The position numbers and the translations under genes are program-made. DNA of 51,170 bases from UBA6770 sp965661115 (GTDB taxonomy: Bacteria; Bacteroidota; Bacteroidia; Flavobacteriales_G; Salibacteraceae). Of this stretch, positions 6,841-15,353 are shown one piece after another. Below the pieces are notes generated by a model, which worked only from the letters and a program-made list of their open reading frames with translations, did not search any database and was not told the DNA's origin. Positions within the stretch are counted from its first letter, which is position 1; each line of letters opens with the position of its first letter. The DNA lies in contig CBFICO010000008.1 of NCBI GenBank assembly GCA_965661115.1, positions 1 through 51,170 on the forward strand, given 5' to 3'.

Positions 6841-9081
6841 ATGGATGCATTGTCTCAAAATGTAATTTATATCGCACCAATCTTTGCGATTGTAGGACTT
6901 ATAGTAATGTTGGCTAAGTCTGCATGGGTAAAAAAACAATCGGCAGGTAACGACAGAATGGTTGAAATTTCAACCGCAATTAAAGAAGTCGCTATAGCGT
7001 TCCTTAACGCAGAAGACCGTCTGCTTTTAATCTTTGTTGTAATTGCTTCTGTGGCGCTTTTTGGTATTTCAACAATTGTGGATACTACAAGTTGGATGAT
7101 TATTCCGGCGTTTATTTTAGGTGCTATTTTCTCGGCATTGGCCGGAAACATTGGAATGCGAATAGCTACTGAGGCTAACGCTAGAACTGCTGAAGCAGCT
7201 AAAACAAGCTTACCAAACGCACTTAAAGTGTCTTTTGGTGGTGGTACCGTAATGGGGCTAGGTGTTGCAAGTTTGGCTGTTTTAGGCTTGAGCTTATTGT
7301 TCCTTTTCTTTTTAGGTCAATTCATGGGTACTGAAAACGACTTCTACATGAACATGACTATCGTTCTTGAAACGCTAGCTGGATTTTCACTTGGTGCTGA
7401 ATCAATTGCTTTGTTTGCTCGTGTTGGAGGTGGTATTTATACGAAGGCTGCCGACGTTGGTGCTGACTTAGTAGGTAAAGTGGAAGCAGGTATTCCAGAA
7501 GATGACCCACGTAACCCTGCTACAATTGCAGATAACGTTGGTGACAACGTTGGTGATGTTGCTGGTATGGGAGCTGACTTATTTGGTTCTTATGTAGCAA
7601 CTGTTCTTGCTGCAATGGTATTAGGTAATTATCTAATTAAAGACCTTTCTGTAAACGCACAATTTACAGATAGCTTCAATAATATGGGACCAATTCTACT
7701 ACCAGTAGTTATTGCTGGTGTAGGAATTATTGCTTCTATTTTGGGAACTTTATTAGTGAAAATTAGCAGTAATGATGCTAAAGAAGCTCAAGTTCAAAAA
7801 GCGTTGGATATGGGTAACTGGGTATCAATTATCATTACCTTAATTGCAAGTTACTTCTTAATAGGTTGGATGCTTCCTGCTTCAATGAACATGAAGTTCT
7901 TTGGTGAAGGTTACGTTCAAGTATCTTCTATGAATGTATTTTTTGCTGCTTGTATAGGATTAGCAGTTGGAGCGCTTATTTCAATGGTTACAGCTTATTA
8001 CACTTCTCTAGGTAAAAAACCTGTTTTAGATATTGTACAAAATAGTTCAACTGGAGCAGCAACTAACATTATTGCTGGTTTAGCTGTTGGTATGAAATCA
8101 ACCTTTGCCTCTGTAATTTTATTTGCAGCAGCTATTTATGGTTCATACGCATTAGCTGGATTTTACGGAGTTGCACTAGCCGCCTCAGCCATGATGGCTA
8201 CTACTGCTATGCAGTTAGCAATTGACGCTTTTGGTCCTATTGCTGATAACGCAGGTGGAGTTGCTGAAATGAGTGAATTAGAGCCACACGTAAGAGAAAG
8301 AACTGACATTTTAGATTCTGTTGGAAACACAACTGCGGCGGTAGGTAAAGGTTTCGCAATTGCTTCGGCTGCGTTAACTGCTCTAGCATTATTTGCTGCT
8401 TATGTAACTTTCACTGGTATTGATGGAATCAACATTTTTAAAGCTGATGTTTTAGCAATGTTGTTCGTAGGTGGAATGATTCCAGTTATCTTCTCCGCAC
8501 TTGCGATGCAATCTGTTGGTAAAGCAGCAATGGAAATGGTACAAGAAGTTAGACGTCAGTTTAAAGAGATTCCAGGAATTATGGAAGGCACTGGTACACC
8601 TGAGTATGCAAAGTGTGTAGATATATCTACAAAAGCTGCACTAAAAGAAATGTTATTACCAGGCCTTATTACTATTATTACTCCAATCATAATTGGATTA
8701 GTATTCGGTGCTGAGCCACTTGGTGGTTATATGGCTGGTGTATGTGTTTCTGGTGTAATGTGGGCTATCTTCCAAAACAACGCTGGTGGTGCATGGGATA
8801 ATGCTAAAAAATCTTTTGAAGCAGGCGTTATGATTGACGGAGAAATGACATACAAAGGTTCTGATGCTCATAAAGCTGCTGTAACTGGAGATACAGTTGG
8901 TGATCCATTTAAAGATACTTCTGGTCCTTCTATGAATATTTTGATTAAGCTTACTTGCTTAGTGGGATTAGTAATTGCTCCAATACTTGGCCAAATGGCA
9001 GGTAACGGGCACGCTGAAACCAAGCAAGAGGTTGTAAAAGAAGTTGTAATTGAAAAAACTGCTGAGAACAATGCGCATTAA
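6841..9081 (+). CDS. hppA: Membrane-bound ion-pumping pyrophosphatase
   Basis: This integral membrane enzyme hydrolyses pyrophosphate and pumps H+ and/or Na+ out of the cell. The 746-residue protein fits the usual 16-helix fold. The substrate site is intact: DVGADLVGKVEAGIPEDDPR, then NPATIADNVGDNVGDVAGMG near residues 225-245, and a C-terminal GDTVGDPFKDTSGPS motif. The sequence GNTTAAVGKG (about 495-504) has Ala at the position that is Lys in K+-independent enzymes, which suggests the K+-dependent class. Whether Na+ or H+ is pumped cannot be settled by reading alone. A lipoprotein gene overlaps its 3' end. Confidence 0.96.
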   Translation: MDALSQNVIYIAPIFAIVGLIVMLAKSAWVKKQSAGNDRMVEISTAIKEVAIAFLNAEDRLLLIFVVIASVALFGISTIVDTTSWMIIPAFILGAIFSALAGNIGMRIATEANARTAEAAKTSLPNALKVSFGGGTVMGLGVASLAVLGLSLLFLFFLGQFMGTENDFYMNMTIVLETLAGFSLGAESIALFARVGGGIYTKAADVGADLVGKVEAGIPEDDPRNPATIADNVGDNVGDVAGMGADLFGSYVATVLAAMVLGNYLIKDLSVNAQFTDSFNNMGPILLPVVIAGVGIIASILGTLLVKISSNDAKEAQVQKALDMGNWVSIIITLIASYFLIGWMLPASMNMKFFGEGYVQVSSMNVFFAACIGLAVGALISMVTAYYTSLGKKPVLDIVQNSSTGAATNIIAGLAVGMKSTFASVILFAAAIYGSYALAGFYGVALAASAMMATTAMQLAIDAFGPIADNAGGVAEMSELEPHVRERTDILDSVGNTTAAVGKGFAIASAALTALALFAAYVTFTGIDGINIFKADVLAMLFVGGMIPVIFSALAMQSVGKAAMEMVQEVRRQFKEIPGIMEGTGTPEYAKCVDISTKAALKEMLLPGLITIITPIIIGLVFGAEPLGGYMAGVCVSGVMWAIFQNNAGGAWDNAKKSFEAGVMIDGEMTYKGSDAHKAAVTGDTVGDPFKDTSGPSMNILIKLTCLVGLVIAPILGQMAGNGHAETKQEVVKEVVIEKTAENNAH

Positions 9082-9745
9082 TAACAATATCGTACTAACT
9101 GCTGCAACAGCTATTTTATTAGCTTGTGGTGGTGAGGAAAAAGAGGCGAAAAAGCCCGAAAACAATGTTAGTCAAGAGACTAACGAGCAAGTGCAACCTG
9201 AAAACTCCAAAACCTACGAAGTGGTAGCTGAAGAGTCGTTCATTAAATGGACAGGTAGCAAGCCTACAGAAGATCACTATGGAAAAGTTAGGTTATTACC
9301 ATCACCTGTAGAGATAAGTGGCAACTTGGTTAAAGGTGGAGATTTAATTGTTGACATGAACTCTTTAACTGTTGAGGATATTAAGGACGAAGAGAAAAAT
9401 GCTAAACTTTTGGGACACTTAAAAAATCAAGATTTTTTCAGTGTTGAAGAGTATCCAGAAGCTCAATTCATGATAAATGAATCCATGGCTAACGACACTG
9501 CAAGGTTAGTTATTGGTGAACTGATGATTAAAGGAATTTCTCAGCCTGCAGAAATTAGATACGACATCAAAAGAAATGGTGATGTTGTTGTTTTAGAAGG
9601 AGTATATGTTTTTGATAGAACGCTTTATGATATCAAATACAAATCAAAAACGGTGTTTGGAGATTTAGGTGATAAGTTCATTAACGATGAAATAAAACTT
9701 GAATTCAACATTGTGTTGAAAGCCGCAAAAGATGCACCCATGTAA
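9050..9745 (+). CDS. YceI-family lipoprotein
   Basis: The 231-residue protein has a lipoprotein signal (h-region INNNIVLTAATAILLA, then Cys; lipobox LLAC), an acidic Glu-rich linker, and a YceI-like domain. That domain shows EESFIKWTGSKPTEDHYGKV, a segment on converting the parameter to a smaller species (NQDFFSVEEYPEAQFMI), and LMIKGISQPAEIRYDIK. YceI proteins are lipocalin-like barrels that bind isoprenoid or other lipid ligands. The start at 9050 gives a basic MKKLLRTMR n-region and overlaps hppA by 32 bases; the ATG at 9071 (overlap 11 bases) is the alternative. It is co-transcribed with hppA. The ligand is unknown. Confidence 0.88.
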   Translation: MKKLLRTMRINNNIVLTAATAILLACGGEEKEAKKPENNVSQETNEQVQPENSKTYEVVAEESFIKWTGSKPTEDHYGKVRLLPSPVEISGNLVKGGDLIVDMNSLTVEDIKDEEKNAKLLGHLKNQDFFSVEEYPEAQFMINESMANDTARLVIGELMIKGISQPAEIRYDIKRNGDVVVLEGVYVFDRTLYDIKYKSKTVFGDLGDKFINDEIKLEFNIVLKAAKDAPM

Positions 9746-9765
9746 ACTTAGGTCAACAGAAATTA

Positions 9766-9773
9766 TAAATTTG
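9766..9773 (+). promoter_or_regulatory. Predicted -7 box, possibly leaderless transcript
   Basis: TAAATTTG matches TAnnTTTG exactly but ends only four bases before the ATG at 9778. Since transcription starts about 4-6 bases after this box, the mRNA would begin at or next to the start codon. No clear -33 TTTG is visible. Confidence 0.4.
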
Positions 9774-9777
9774 AGCC

Positions 9778-10788
9778 ATGCAGAGATTTTCTTCATGGCT
9801 CTTTTTTTTGTGCGCAGTTGCACTTAGCCAAAATGTGTTAGCCCAAGATTATGTGGACTTGTTTAGGGTGCAAAGTAGTATTACGCCTATTAACGAATAC
9901 AAGAATGACACAGCAACCTCCAACGGCTTTAAGCTTGCAGGGTCGGATATTCTTGAAATTGGTACTGATCTCACCTTACCTATTAAACTGAATAAGGACT
10001 TTGTTATAATTACAGGTTATTCATTTGATCACCTTGAATTTACGCCATATTCTATAAACTACCAAGGTGGGGGACAACGCTATCAAATGCACACATTAAA
10101 AGCAGGTATAAATTGGCAACACAACGATACCTGGTCTGGGCAATATCTGGTTCTTCCAAAAACGACAGGGTCACTCTCAAACCTAGATAAAAACGGACAA
10201 ATATCTGCTCTTGCATTACTAAAGCGAAAGAAAAATGACAACCTATTCTACCGTTACGGCTTGTACTACAATTCAGAGTTTTTCGGTCCTTTCTTTGTCC
10301 CTTTATTAGGTGTTTGGTACCGCAGTCCGAATAAAAAATTTGAAATTAATTGGACTTTGCCAGTTTGGGCCGACATGAACTACACCTGGAAAAATTGGTT
10401 TACTACTGGAATGAATTTTTCTGCTTTTGTACGATCTTTTTATATACCTAGTCAACACCCTTTTGCAACTAATAAACCTGCAAACTTCCCTTCCGAACAA
10501 TACATGGTAAAAGCATCCAATGAGCTTTTTCTTTACACTCAATTCAACATTAAAAAGAGTTTCTTAATTCAAACTAAAATTGGGCATTCAATAGGTCGTT
10601 CGTTTCGTCACTACGAATATGGCGATAGAGTGGATTGGGGTTTTAGCGCATTTAGATTTGGAGGTGACAGAACACAACTCAACCCAGACATAAAGGATGG
10701 ATTAATCTTTCAAGTGCGTTTTATATACCGCCATTGGATAAAAGATGAAGAGGAAAAGCAAGACGATGCTACTTCCTTTTTACGTTAG
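9778..10788 (+). CDS. Outer-membrane beta-barrel-like protein (probably DUF6268)
   Basis: The 336-residue protein has a cleavable signal peptide (MQRFSSWLFFLCAVALSQ, cut near VLA-QD). The mature part shows alternating aromatic/polar strands such as FVIITGYSFDHLEFTP, HTLKAGINWQHND and LIFQVRFIYRHWI, as expected of an outer-membrane barrel. I believe it belongs to the DUF6268 group of Bacteroidota barrel proteins, but this is from memory. Its substrate, if it is a channel, is unknown. The stop codon shares bases with the stop of the oppositely oriented deoxynucleoside kinase (TTAG). Confidence 0.75.
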   Translation: MQRFSSWLFFLCAVALSQNVLAQDYVDLFRVQSSITPINEYKNDTATSNGFKLAGSDILEIGTDLTLPIKLNKDFVIITGYSFDHLEFTPYSINYQGGGQRYQMHTLKAGINWQHNDTWSGQYLVLPKTTGSLSNLDKNGQISALALLKRKKNDNLFYRYGLYYNSEFFGPFFVPLLGVWYRSPNKKFEINWTLPVWADMNYTWKNWFTTGMNFSAFVRSFYIPSQHPFATNKPANFPSEQYMVKASNELFLYTQFNIKKSFLIQTKIGHSIGRSFRHYEYGDRVDWGFSAFRFGGDRTQLNPDIKDGLIFQVRFIYRHWIKDEEEKQDDATSFLR

Positions 10789-11399
10789 AACAAACCGTGT
10801 AACTCAGCATCAATCATAGAAATGATTTTGCCTAAGTCTTCTTTGTCTTCTTTGAAGTTATTGTCGTCAACGTTAACTACCACTACTCTTCCCTTATTGT
10901 AGGTAGAAATCCAAGCTTCGTAACGCTCGTTTAATCGCTTTAAATAGTCTAATCTAATTTGCTCTTCGTATTCACGTCCACGATTCTGTATTTGACTTAC
11001 CAAAGTAGGCACTGAAGCTCTTAAGTAAATCAACAAATCTGGTGGAGAGATAAAAGACTCCATCAGATTAAATAGGGAGAAGTAGTTTTCGAAATCGCGA
11101 GTGGTCATAAGACCCATAGCATGCAAGTTAGGCGCAAATATGAAGGCATCTTCATAAATGGTTCTATCCTGAATAACCGTCTTTCCTGATTCTTTAATCT
11201 CTTGAATTTGAGCAAAACGACTGTTCAAGTAGTAAATCTGAAGGTTGAACGACCAACGTTGCATATCACCATAAAAATCATTCAAATACGGATTATCATC
11301 AACGTCTTCAAAATGGGCTTCCCATTTATAGTGTTTTGATAAAAGTGTAGTTAAAGTTGTCTTTCCTGAACCAATGTTTCCGGCTATGGCAATGTGCAT
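10785..11399 (-). CDS. Deoxynucleoside kinase (first copy)
   Basis: The enzyme phosphorylates deoxyribonucleosides to monophosphates in the salvage pathway. The 204-residue protein has an N-terminal P-loop (AIAGNIGSGKTTL, residues 4-16), the acidic EDVDDNPYL stretch at the substrate site, the DRTIYEDA motif (the DRS-type motif with catalytic and positioning residues), and the Arg-rich lid NRGREYEEQIRLDYL. This matches the dCK/dGK/TK2-like dNK family. Whether it prefers deoxyadenosine or deoxyguanosine cannot be told. A different dNK follows folK at 17759. It is a single gene whose end converges on the barrel gene. Confidence 0.93.
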   Translation of the reverse strand: MHIAIAGNIGSGKTTLTTLLSKHYKWEAHFEDVDDNPYLNDFYGDMQRWSFNLQIYYLNSRFAQIQEIKESGKTVIQDRTIYEDAFIFAPNLHAMGLMTTRDFENYFSLFNLMESFISPPDLLIYLRASVPTLVSQIQNRGREYEEQIRLDYLKRLNERYEAWISTYNKGRVVVVNVDDNNFKEDKEDLGKIISMIDAELHGLF

Positions 11400-11467
11400 T
11401 TTTGTCCTTTTTAAAGCTCACTAAATTAAAAAAACAAGCTGCTTGAATTTGGAAAAGTTCTTAACAA

Positions 11468-12286
11468 TTAAGGCTTGTACTCAAATAGCCCTAACTCACT
11501 ATTTTTAAGGATATTAAGTTGGTTTTTAGTCAGAAATACCTCCTTTACTTCGGGTTCTAATTTAAAAAGAGTATCAAAGCTTAGTTCCTGCATGTCAAAG
11601 CTTTGGTAGTAGTCTTTCTTCAAATAAAAAACTCTACGGTCTTTTATCTGAAAATATTCCAACTCTTTTACCGGTATTGTTTTGAAGTATGCTCCATAAA
11701 TATCAAACACCAGAATACCTCTTTTTGGATCGTTTAGATAAACCCAATTGTTTACTTCACGCATAAAATTGGGTTGCGGCGCATAACCCAATATCTGAAG
11801 TAGGTTCCCACTTTTTACAGTAAACTTTCCATTTTGGTCAACGCGTGTTAACTCAAACCGAGTTTGGTCATACAACCAAACGCCTAACCCGTGACTTGTG
11901 CAGGCCAGCGTAACTTGGTCAAAGCCTATTTCTTCTAAAGAAAGTTCTTTTCCCTTCTCAGCCAATTGATTATCTAAAAACACCACTTGCGAAAGGTCTT
12001 TAAAAAACAACAACGACTCTAAACCATTGCTTGCATCTAGGTCACTTATTTCGCCGTAAAACTTATTGCTGTTTCTCACCAAAAAATTGCCTTTTGGGTC
12101 GTACAAGTTGATTTCATTGTTTTTAACTACGTAAAGCTTTCCGAAGTTATCAACCCTAAAAAAATCTGCTTCCGATTTTATGCTTTTAATGGGTACAAGT
12201 TCTTGAGCCACCAATAATTGAAAGCACAAGGCGACTAATGTTAAGGTGGATATTGTTTGCTTAAACCAATGCATGTATTTCTTCAA
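11468..12286 (-). CDS. Secreted hypothetical protein, propeller-like repeats
   Basis: I recognise no named family. The 272-residue protein has an N-terminal signal peptide (MKKYMHWFKQTISTLTLVAL followed by a hydrophobic stretch, cut near VAQ) and then repeated units of the type 'FFRVDNFGKLYVVKNNEINL', 'YDPKGNFLV' and 'LTRVDQNGKFTV'. These resemble blades of a beta-propeller or NHL-like fold. It overlaps the 3' end of the GH3 gene by 26 bases, so the two are translationally coupled. An internal Met at 12274 is an alternative start with the same signal sequence. It probably acts in the periplasm or outer envelope; the link to GH3 is only positional. Confidence 0.7.
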   Translation of the reverse strand: MKKYMHWFKQTISTLTLVALCFQLLVAQELVPIKSIKSEADFFRVDNFGKLYVVKNNEINLYDPKGNFLVRNSNKFYGEISDLDASNGLESLLFFKDLSQVVFLDNQLAEKGKELSLEEIGFDQVTLACTSHGLGVWLYDQTRFELTRVDQNGKFTVKSGNLLQILGYAPQPNFMREVNNWVYLNDPKRGILVFDIYGAYFKTIPVKELEYFQIKDRRVFYLKKDYYQSFDMQELSFDTLFKLEPEVKEVFLTKNQLNILKNSELGLFEYKP

Positions 12287-13784
12287 TGATTGTTCTGTGG
12301 TTACTCAATCGTGGCACTTTATTTTGACCACCGAGCTTACCTTTTGATTTGAGCCAAGCATAAAATGTACCGCTTTTAACTGCAGTTAATCGAGGCATTT
12401 GCATGTTGAGATCCTTATACCTTTTCGCTTCATAATCTGAGTTTAATGTCTTTAGAGCATTATCCAAAACCTCGGTGAAGTAGTCCAAATCTTCAGGCTC
12501 TTTTTCAAACTCAATTATCCATTCATGACCGCCACCATTTTCGTTTTTATTAAAAAACGGACCTGCTGTATACTCACTTACAATGGCGTCGGTTTTCTCA
12601 CAAGCCTGCTGCAATCCTTTTTCTGCGTTTTCAGCCATAAGCTCTTCTCCAAACGCATTGATAAAATATTTGGTACGACCACTTATTTTAATTCGGTAAG
12701 GCTCAAGCGACGTAAAACGAACTGTATCCCCAAGCATGTATCGCCACAAACCTGCATTCGTTGACATTACAATGGCGTATTCTTCATCCAGCTCAACCTC
12801 TTCAAGCAATTTAGCTTTAGGGTTATCTTTTCCTAGCTCAGATAAAGGCAAAAACTCATAGTAAACGCCATAATCCAGCATTAATAACAAGTCTGCCTCC
12901 TCCGCTGAAAATTGATCCTGCAAACCAATAAATCCCTCAGAGGCATTGTAAGTTTCAAGGTAAACCACTTTTTCACTTGGAAATAGCTGCTTAAATCGTT
13001 CGCGATACGGAGAAAAACTAACTCCTCCGTGCGCATACATTTCGAAGTTTGGCCATACTTCTAACATGTTGTTTTTACCTGTTATTTCCAGAATACGCTG
13101 CAATAAGGCTAAGTTCCATGAAGGTACACCACTAATATTGGTTACGTCTTCTTTAACTCCAGCTTGAGCCATTTTTTCGATCTTCTCTTCCCATTCGGGT
13201 AACAGTGTAATGTCAATACTAGGTGTGCGTACAAACTCTGCCCACATGGGTAAGTTCTTAATTATGATGGATGATAAATCACCGTAATAAGAGTTCTTTT
13301 TGTATTCGTTTACTTCGCTACTACCGCCAAGAACCAACCCTTTGCCTACAAACAGTTTGCTCTCAGGAAAAGCGTTTAAGTAAATAGACAACAAATCCTT
13401 GCCTCCTTTGTAATGGCAACCTTCTAAACTCTCTTTAGAAACAGGAATGAATTTACTCTTATCAGAAGTGGTGCCCGAACTTTTTGCAAACCAATTTATT
13501 TCGGTAGGCCAAATAATATTTTGCTCTCCTTTTCTAGCACGCTCTATGTAGGGTTTTAGTCCTTCATAATCTACAATTGGCACTTGGTTCTGAAAATCGG
13601 TTCTGGTTTTTATATCCTTAAAGCCGTGCTTTATGCCAAACTCCGTATTTTTAGCCGTGTCTATTAATTTGTTGAACCATTCTATTTGAACCTCATGAGG
13701 ATATTTTCTGAACAACTCAATTTGGTGCATTCGTTTTTTAAGCACCCAAGACGCAATAGAATTTACCAGTTCCATAGTTTCCAA
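12261..13784 (-). CDS. GH3 auxin-responsive promoter family protein (acyl-adenylating ligase)
   Basis: The 507-residue protein belongs to the GH3 branch of the adenylate-forming (ANL) superfamily, whose plant members conjugate amino acids to jasmonate or auxin. The ATP-binding motif AKSSGTTSDKSKFIPVS lies at about residue 100, a second motif TYNASEGFIGLQ at about 280, and YMLGDTVRFT followed by SGRTKYFINAFGEEL at about 350-385. All three core motifs are intact, so it is probably active. Substrates of bacterial GH3 enzymes are largely unknown. The start codon is only three bases from that of the divergent kelch-like gene, so each promoter must lie inside or across the other gene's 5' end. Confidence 0.9.
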   Translation of the reverse strand: METMELVNSIASWVLKKRMHQIELFRKYPHEVQIEWFNKLIDTAKNTEFGIKHGFKDIKTRTDFQNQVPIVDYEGLKPYIERARKGEQNIIWPTEINWFAKSSGTTSDKSKFIPVSKESLEGCHYKGGKDLLSIYLNAFPESKLFVGKGLVLGGSSEVNEYKKNSYYGDLSSIIIKNLPMWAEFVRTPSIDITLLPEWEEKIEKMAQAGVKEDVTNISGVPSWNLALLQRILEITGKNNMLEVWPNFEMYAHGGVSFSPYRERFKQLFPSEKVVYLETYNASEGFIGLQDQFSAEEADLLLMLDYGVYYEFLPLSELGKDNPKAKLLEEVELDEEYAIVMSTNAGLWRYMLGDTVRFTSLEPYRIKISGRTKYFINAFGEELMAENAEKGLQQACEKTDAIVSEYTAGPFFNKNENGGGHEWIIEFEKEPEDLDYFTEVLDNALKTLNSDYEAKRYKDLNMQMPRLTAVKSGTFYAWLKSKGKLGGQNKVPRLSNHRTIIEEIHALV

Positions 13785-13787
13785 TCA

Positions 13788-15220
13788 ATGATAAAACAAA
13801 GATGGGGATTGGTTTTACATGCGGGGGTTTTAATGGTGGCTTTTATTTGTTCAAATGAAGTGTTCTCTCAAAATAGCAGAACAGCCATTCCAACAACTAG
13901 TATGGAAAGGAGCAGTTCTTTACCAGAACCTATAACTAATGCTGCAATTAGTGGTTTTACCAAAAACGAAAAAGCGTACATATATACGTTTGGTGGGCTG
14001 GATAGCACCTTAAAATTGAGCGGAATAAACAAGCGATGTTATAGAGTCAATGTACAAGATTCGAACGATGTACTGCGTCTGCCAGATCTGCCAGATACTT
14101 TAGGTAAAATTGCCGCTTCGGCCACAAGAATTGGGACCAAATCGTACATAATTGGCGGGTATCATATTTATGCTGATGGCAGCGAGAAAAGTTCAAAGCT
14201 TATTCATGAATTTGATTTATTGAGGGACACATTTACCACCAAAAACATTGAACTCCCGCTACCTATAGATGATCAAGTGCAGGCAAGTTGGAACGATTCC
14301 TTGATATTTATCATTAACGGTTGGTACGACGCCACAAATGTTAGATACACTCAGATATATAACCCTAAAAAAACTCGTGGGATATAGGTACACCAATGCC
14401 TATGAACATGATTCCCGCATTTGGGGCGACTGGTACTATTATAGGGAATACAATCTACATACAAGGTGGTGCGAGAAGTGACAGAAACTTCTTTCCCGCA
14501 ATGAATTACTGCTATACAGGAAAAATCAACCCAAATAATCCAAAAAACATTACCTGGTATGCACATGGCACGGCTGATACAAATTCTACTTATCGTTCAG
14601 CGATTTATTCCCTTGGAGAGTTAATGTATTATCCTCTAGTTATTGGTGGTTCTCAACGCAGTTATAACTATAATGGGATTGACTATCAACTTAATAAACT
14701 AGTAGAACCGTTAGGAAAAAAGCTTGCTTTGGGCGAGAAAGGCTATACTTTGTCCAACTTTAATAATTTAATTGGAGAAGAAATAGAACTACCAATGGAT
14801 GTTCGAGACTGGGCAACCATGGATATGTCGGGTCTTATTGAGATTCCTTTGGGTTCCAATGCTGGAGTTACTGCCAATATCTATTCTTTCTCGGCTATGT
14901 ATATTGTGGGTGGAATAACCAAAGAGGGTAAAGTTTCAAATGGGATAATTCAAATTTTAAATGGCTTACTTGGAAATATAAGCGACCAAATTAATTCTGA
15001 GTTATCTCTACAGATATTTCCAAATCCAGCAAACTCAACTTTCCATATCAGGATGAACGACCAAAAAACTCACTCTCTCAAAATTCTAGAGATTAGAGGT
15101 ACTCAAATGCTCTCAAAACAAATCTCTACAGAAGAAACCGTAGATATTTCTGAATTAAAAGCGGGAGTTTATTTTGTGGTGATTGATGATATGATTTCGA
15201 AAAAGTTGGTCGTTAAATAA
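13788..15220 (+). CDS. Kelch-like T9SS-exported protein, interrupted by a -1 frameshift
   Basis: The first part (13788-14387) has a signal peptide (MIKQRWGLVLHAGVLMVAFI, cut near FSQ) and kelch-type repeats, for example YIYTFGGLDS and KSYIIGGYHIY. It then reads into a TAG at 14385. The second part (frame shifted, to 15220) continues the same fold (IIGNTIYIQGGARSD) and ends with a type IX sorting domain: LQIFPNPANSTFHIRM, then an ELKAGVYFVVI segment and final KKLVVK. The junction is an A7 run at 14367-14373; one more A gives the smooth kelch reading NPKKNSWDIGTPMP and a 477-residue protein. It is either a sequencing error, a true pseudogene, or rescued by slippage. It is the only type IX cargo seen in the window. 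Confidence 0.85.
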
Positions 15221-15257
15221 TTAATTCTCATGCCATTTTATCATTAGAAGAGATTCC

Positions 15258-15275
15258 TCCCGATAGCTCTCGGGA
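15258..15275. repeat. Imperfect palindrome in the intergenic region
   Basis: TCCCGATAGCTCTCGGGA is an 18-base palindrome with one mismatched pair. It is flanked by further complementary bases (ATTCC at 15253 and GGAAT at 15281), so a longer cruciform is possible. It resembles REP-like intergenic palindromes of Bacteroidota, but no second copy was noticed in this window. Confidence 0.45.
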
Positions 15276-15300
15276 CGCAGGGAATTACGGAGAACAAAAA

Positions 15301-15328
15301 AAATAGCCCCTCAAATGAGGAGCTATTT
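15301..15328. terminator. Bidirectional terminator between the kelch-like gene and sppA
   Basis: A 12-base stem with one mismatch (AAATAGC and CTC arm pairing with GAG and GCTATTT arm) and an AAAT loop is flanked by A-rich and T-rich sequence on both sides. It lies between two convergent genes and can end transcripts from each. Confidence 0.75.
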
Positions 15329-15353
15329 TCAATGTCATATTTCTATCAATCTT

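Noticed and set aside
14396..15220. A separate gene starting at the ATG at 14396
   Set aside because: It has no signal peptide or start context, and its first residues complete a kelch repeat begun in the upstream frame. It is the 3' part of the gene at 13788.
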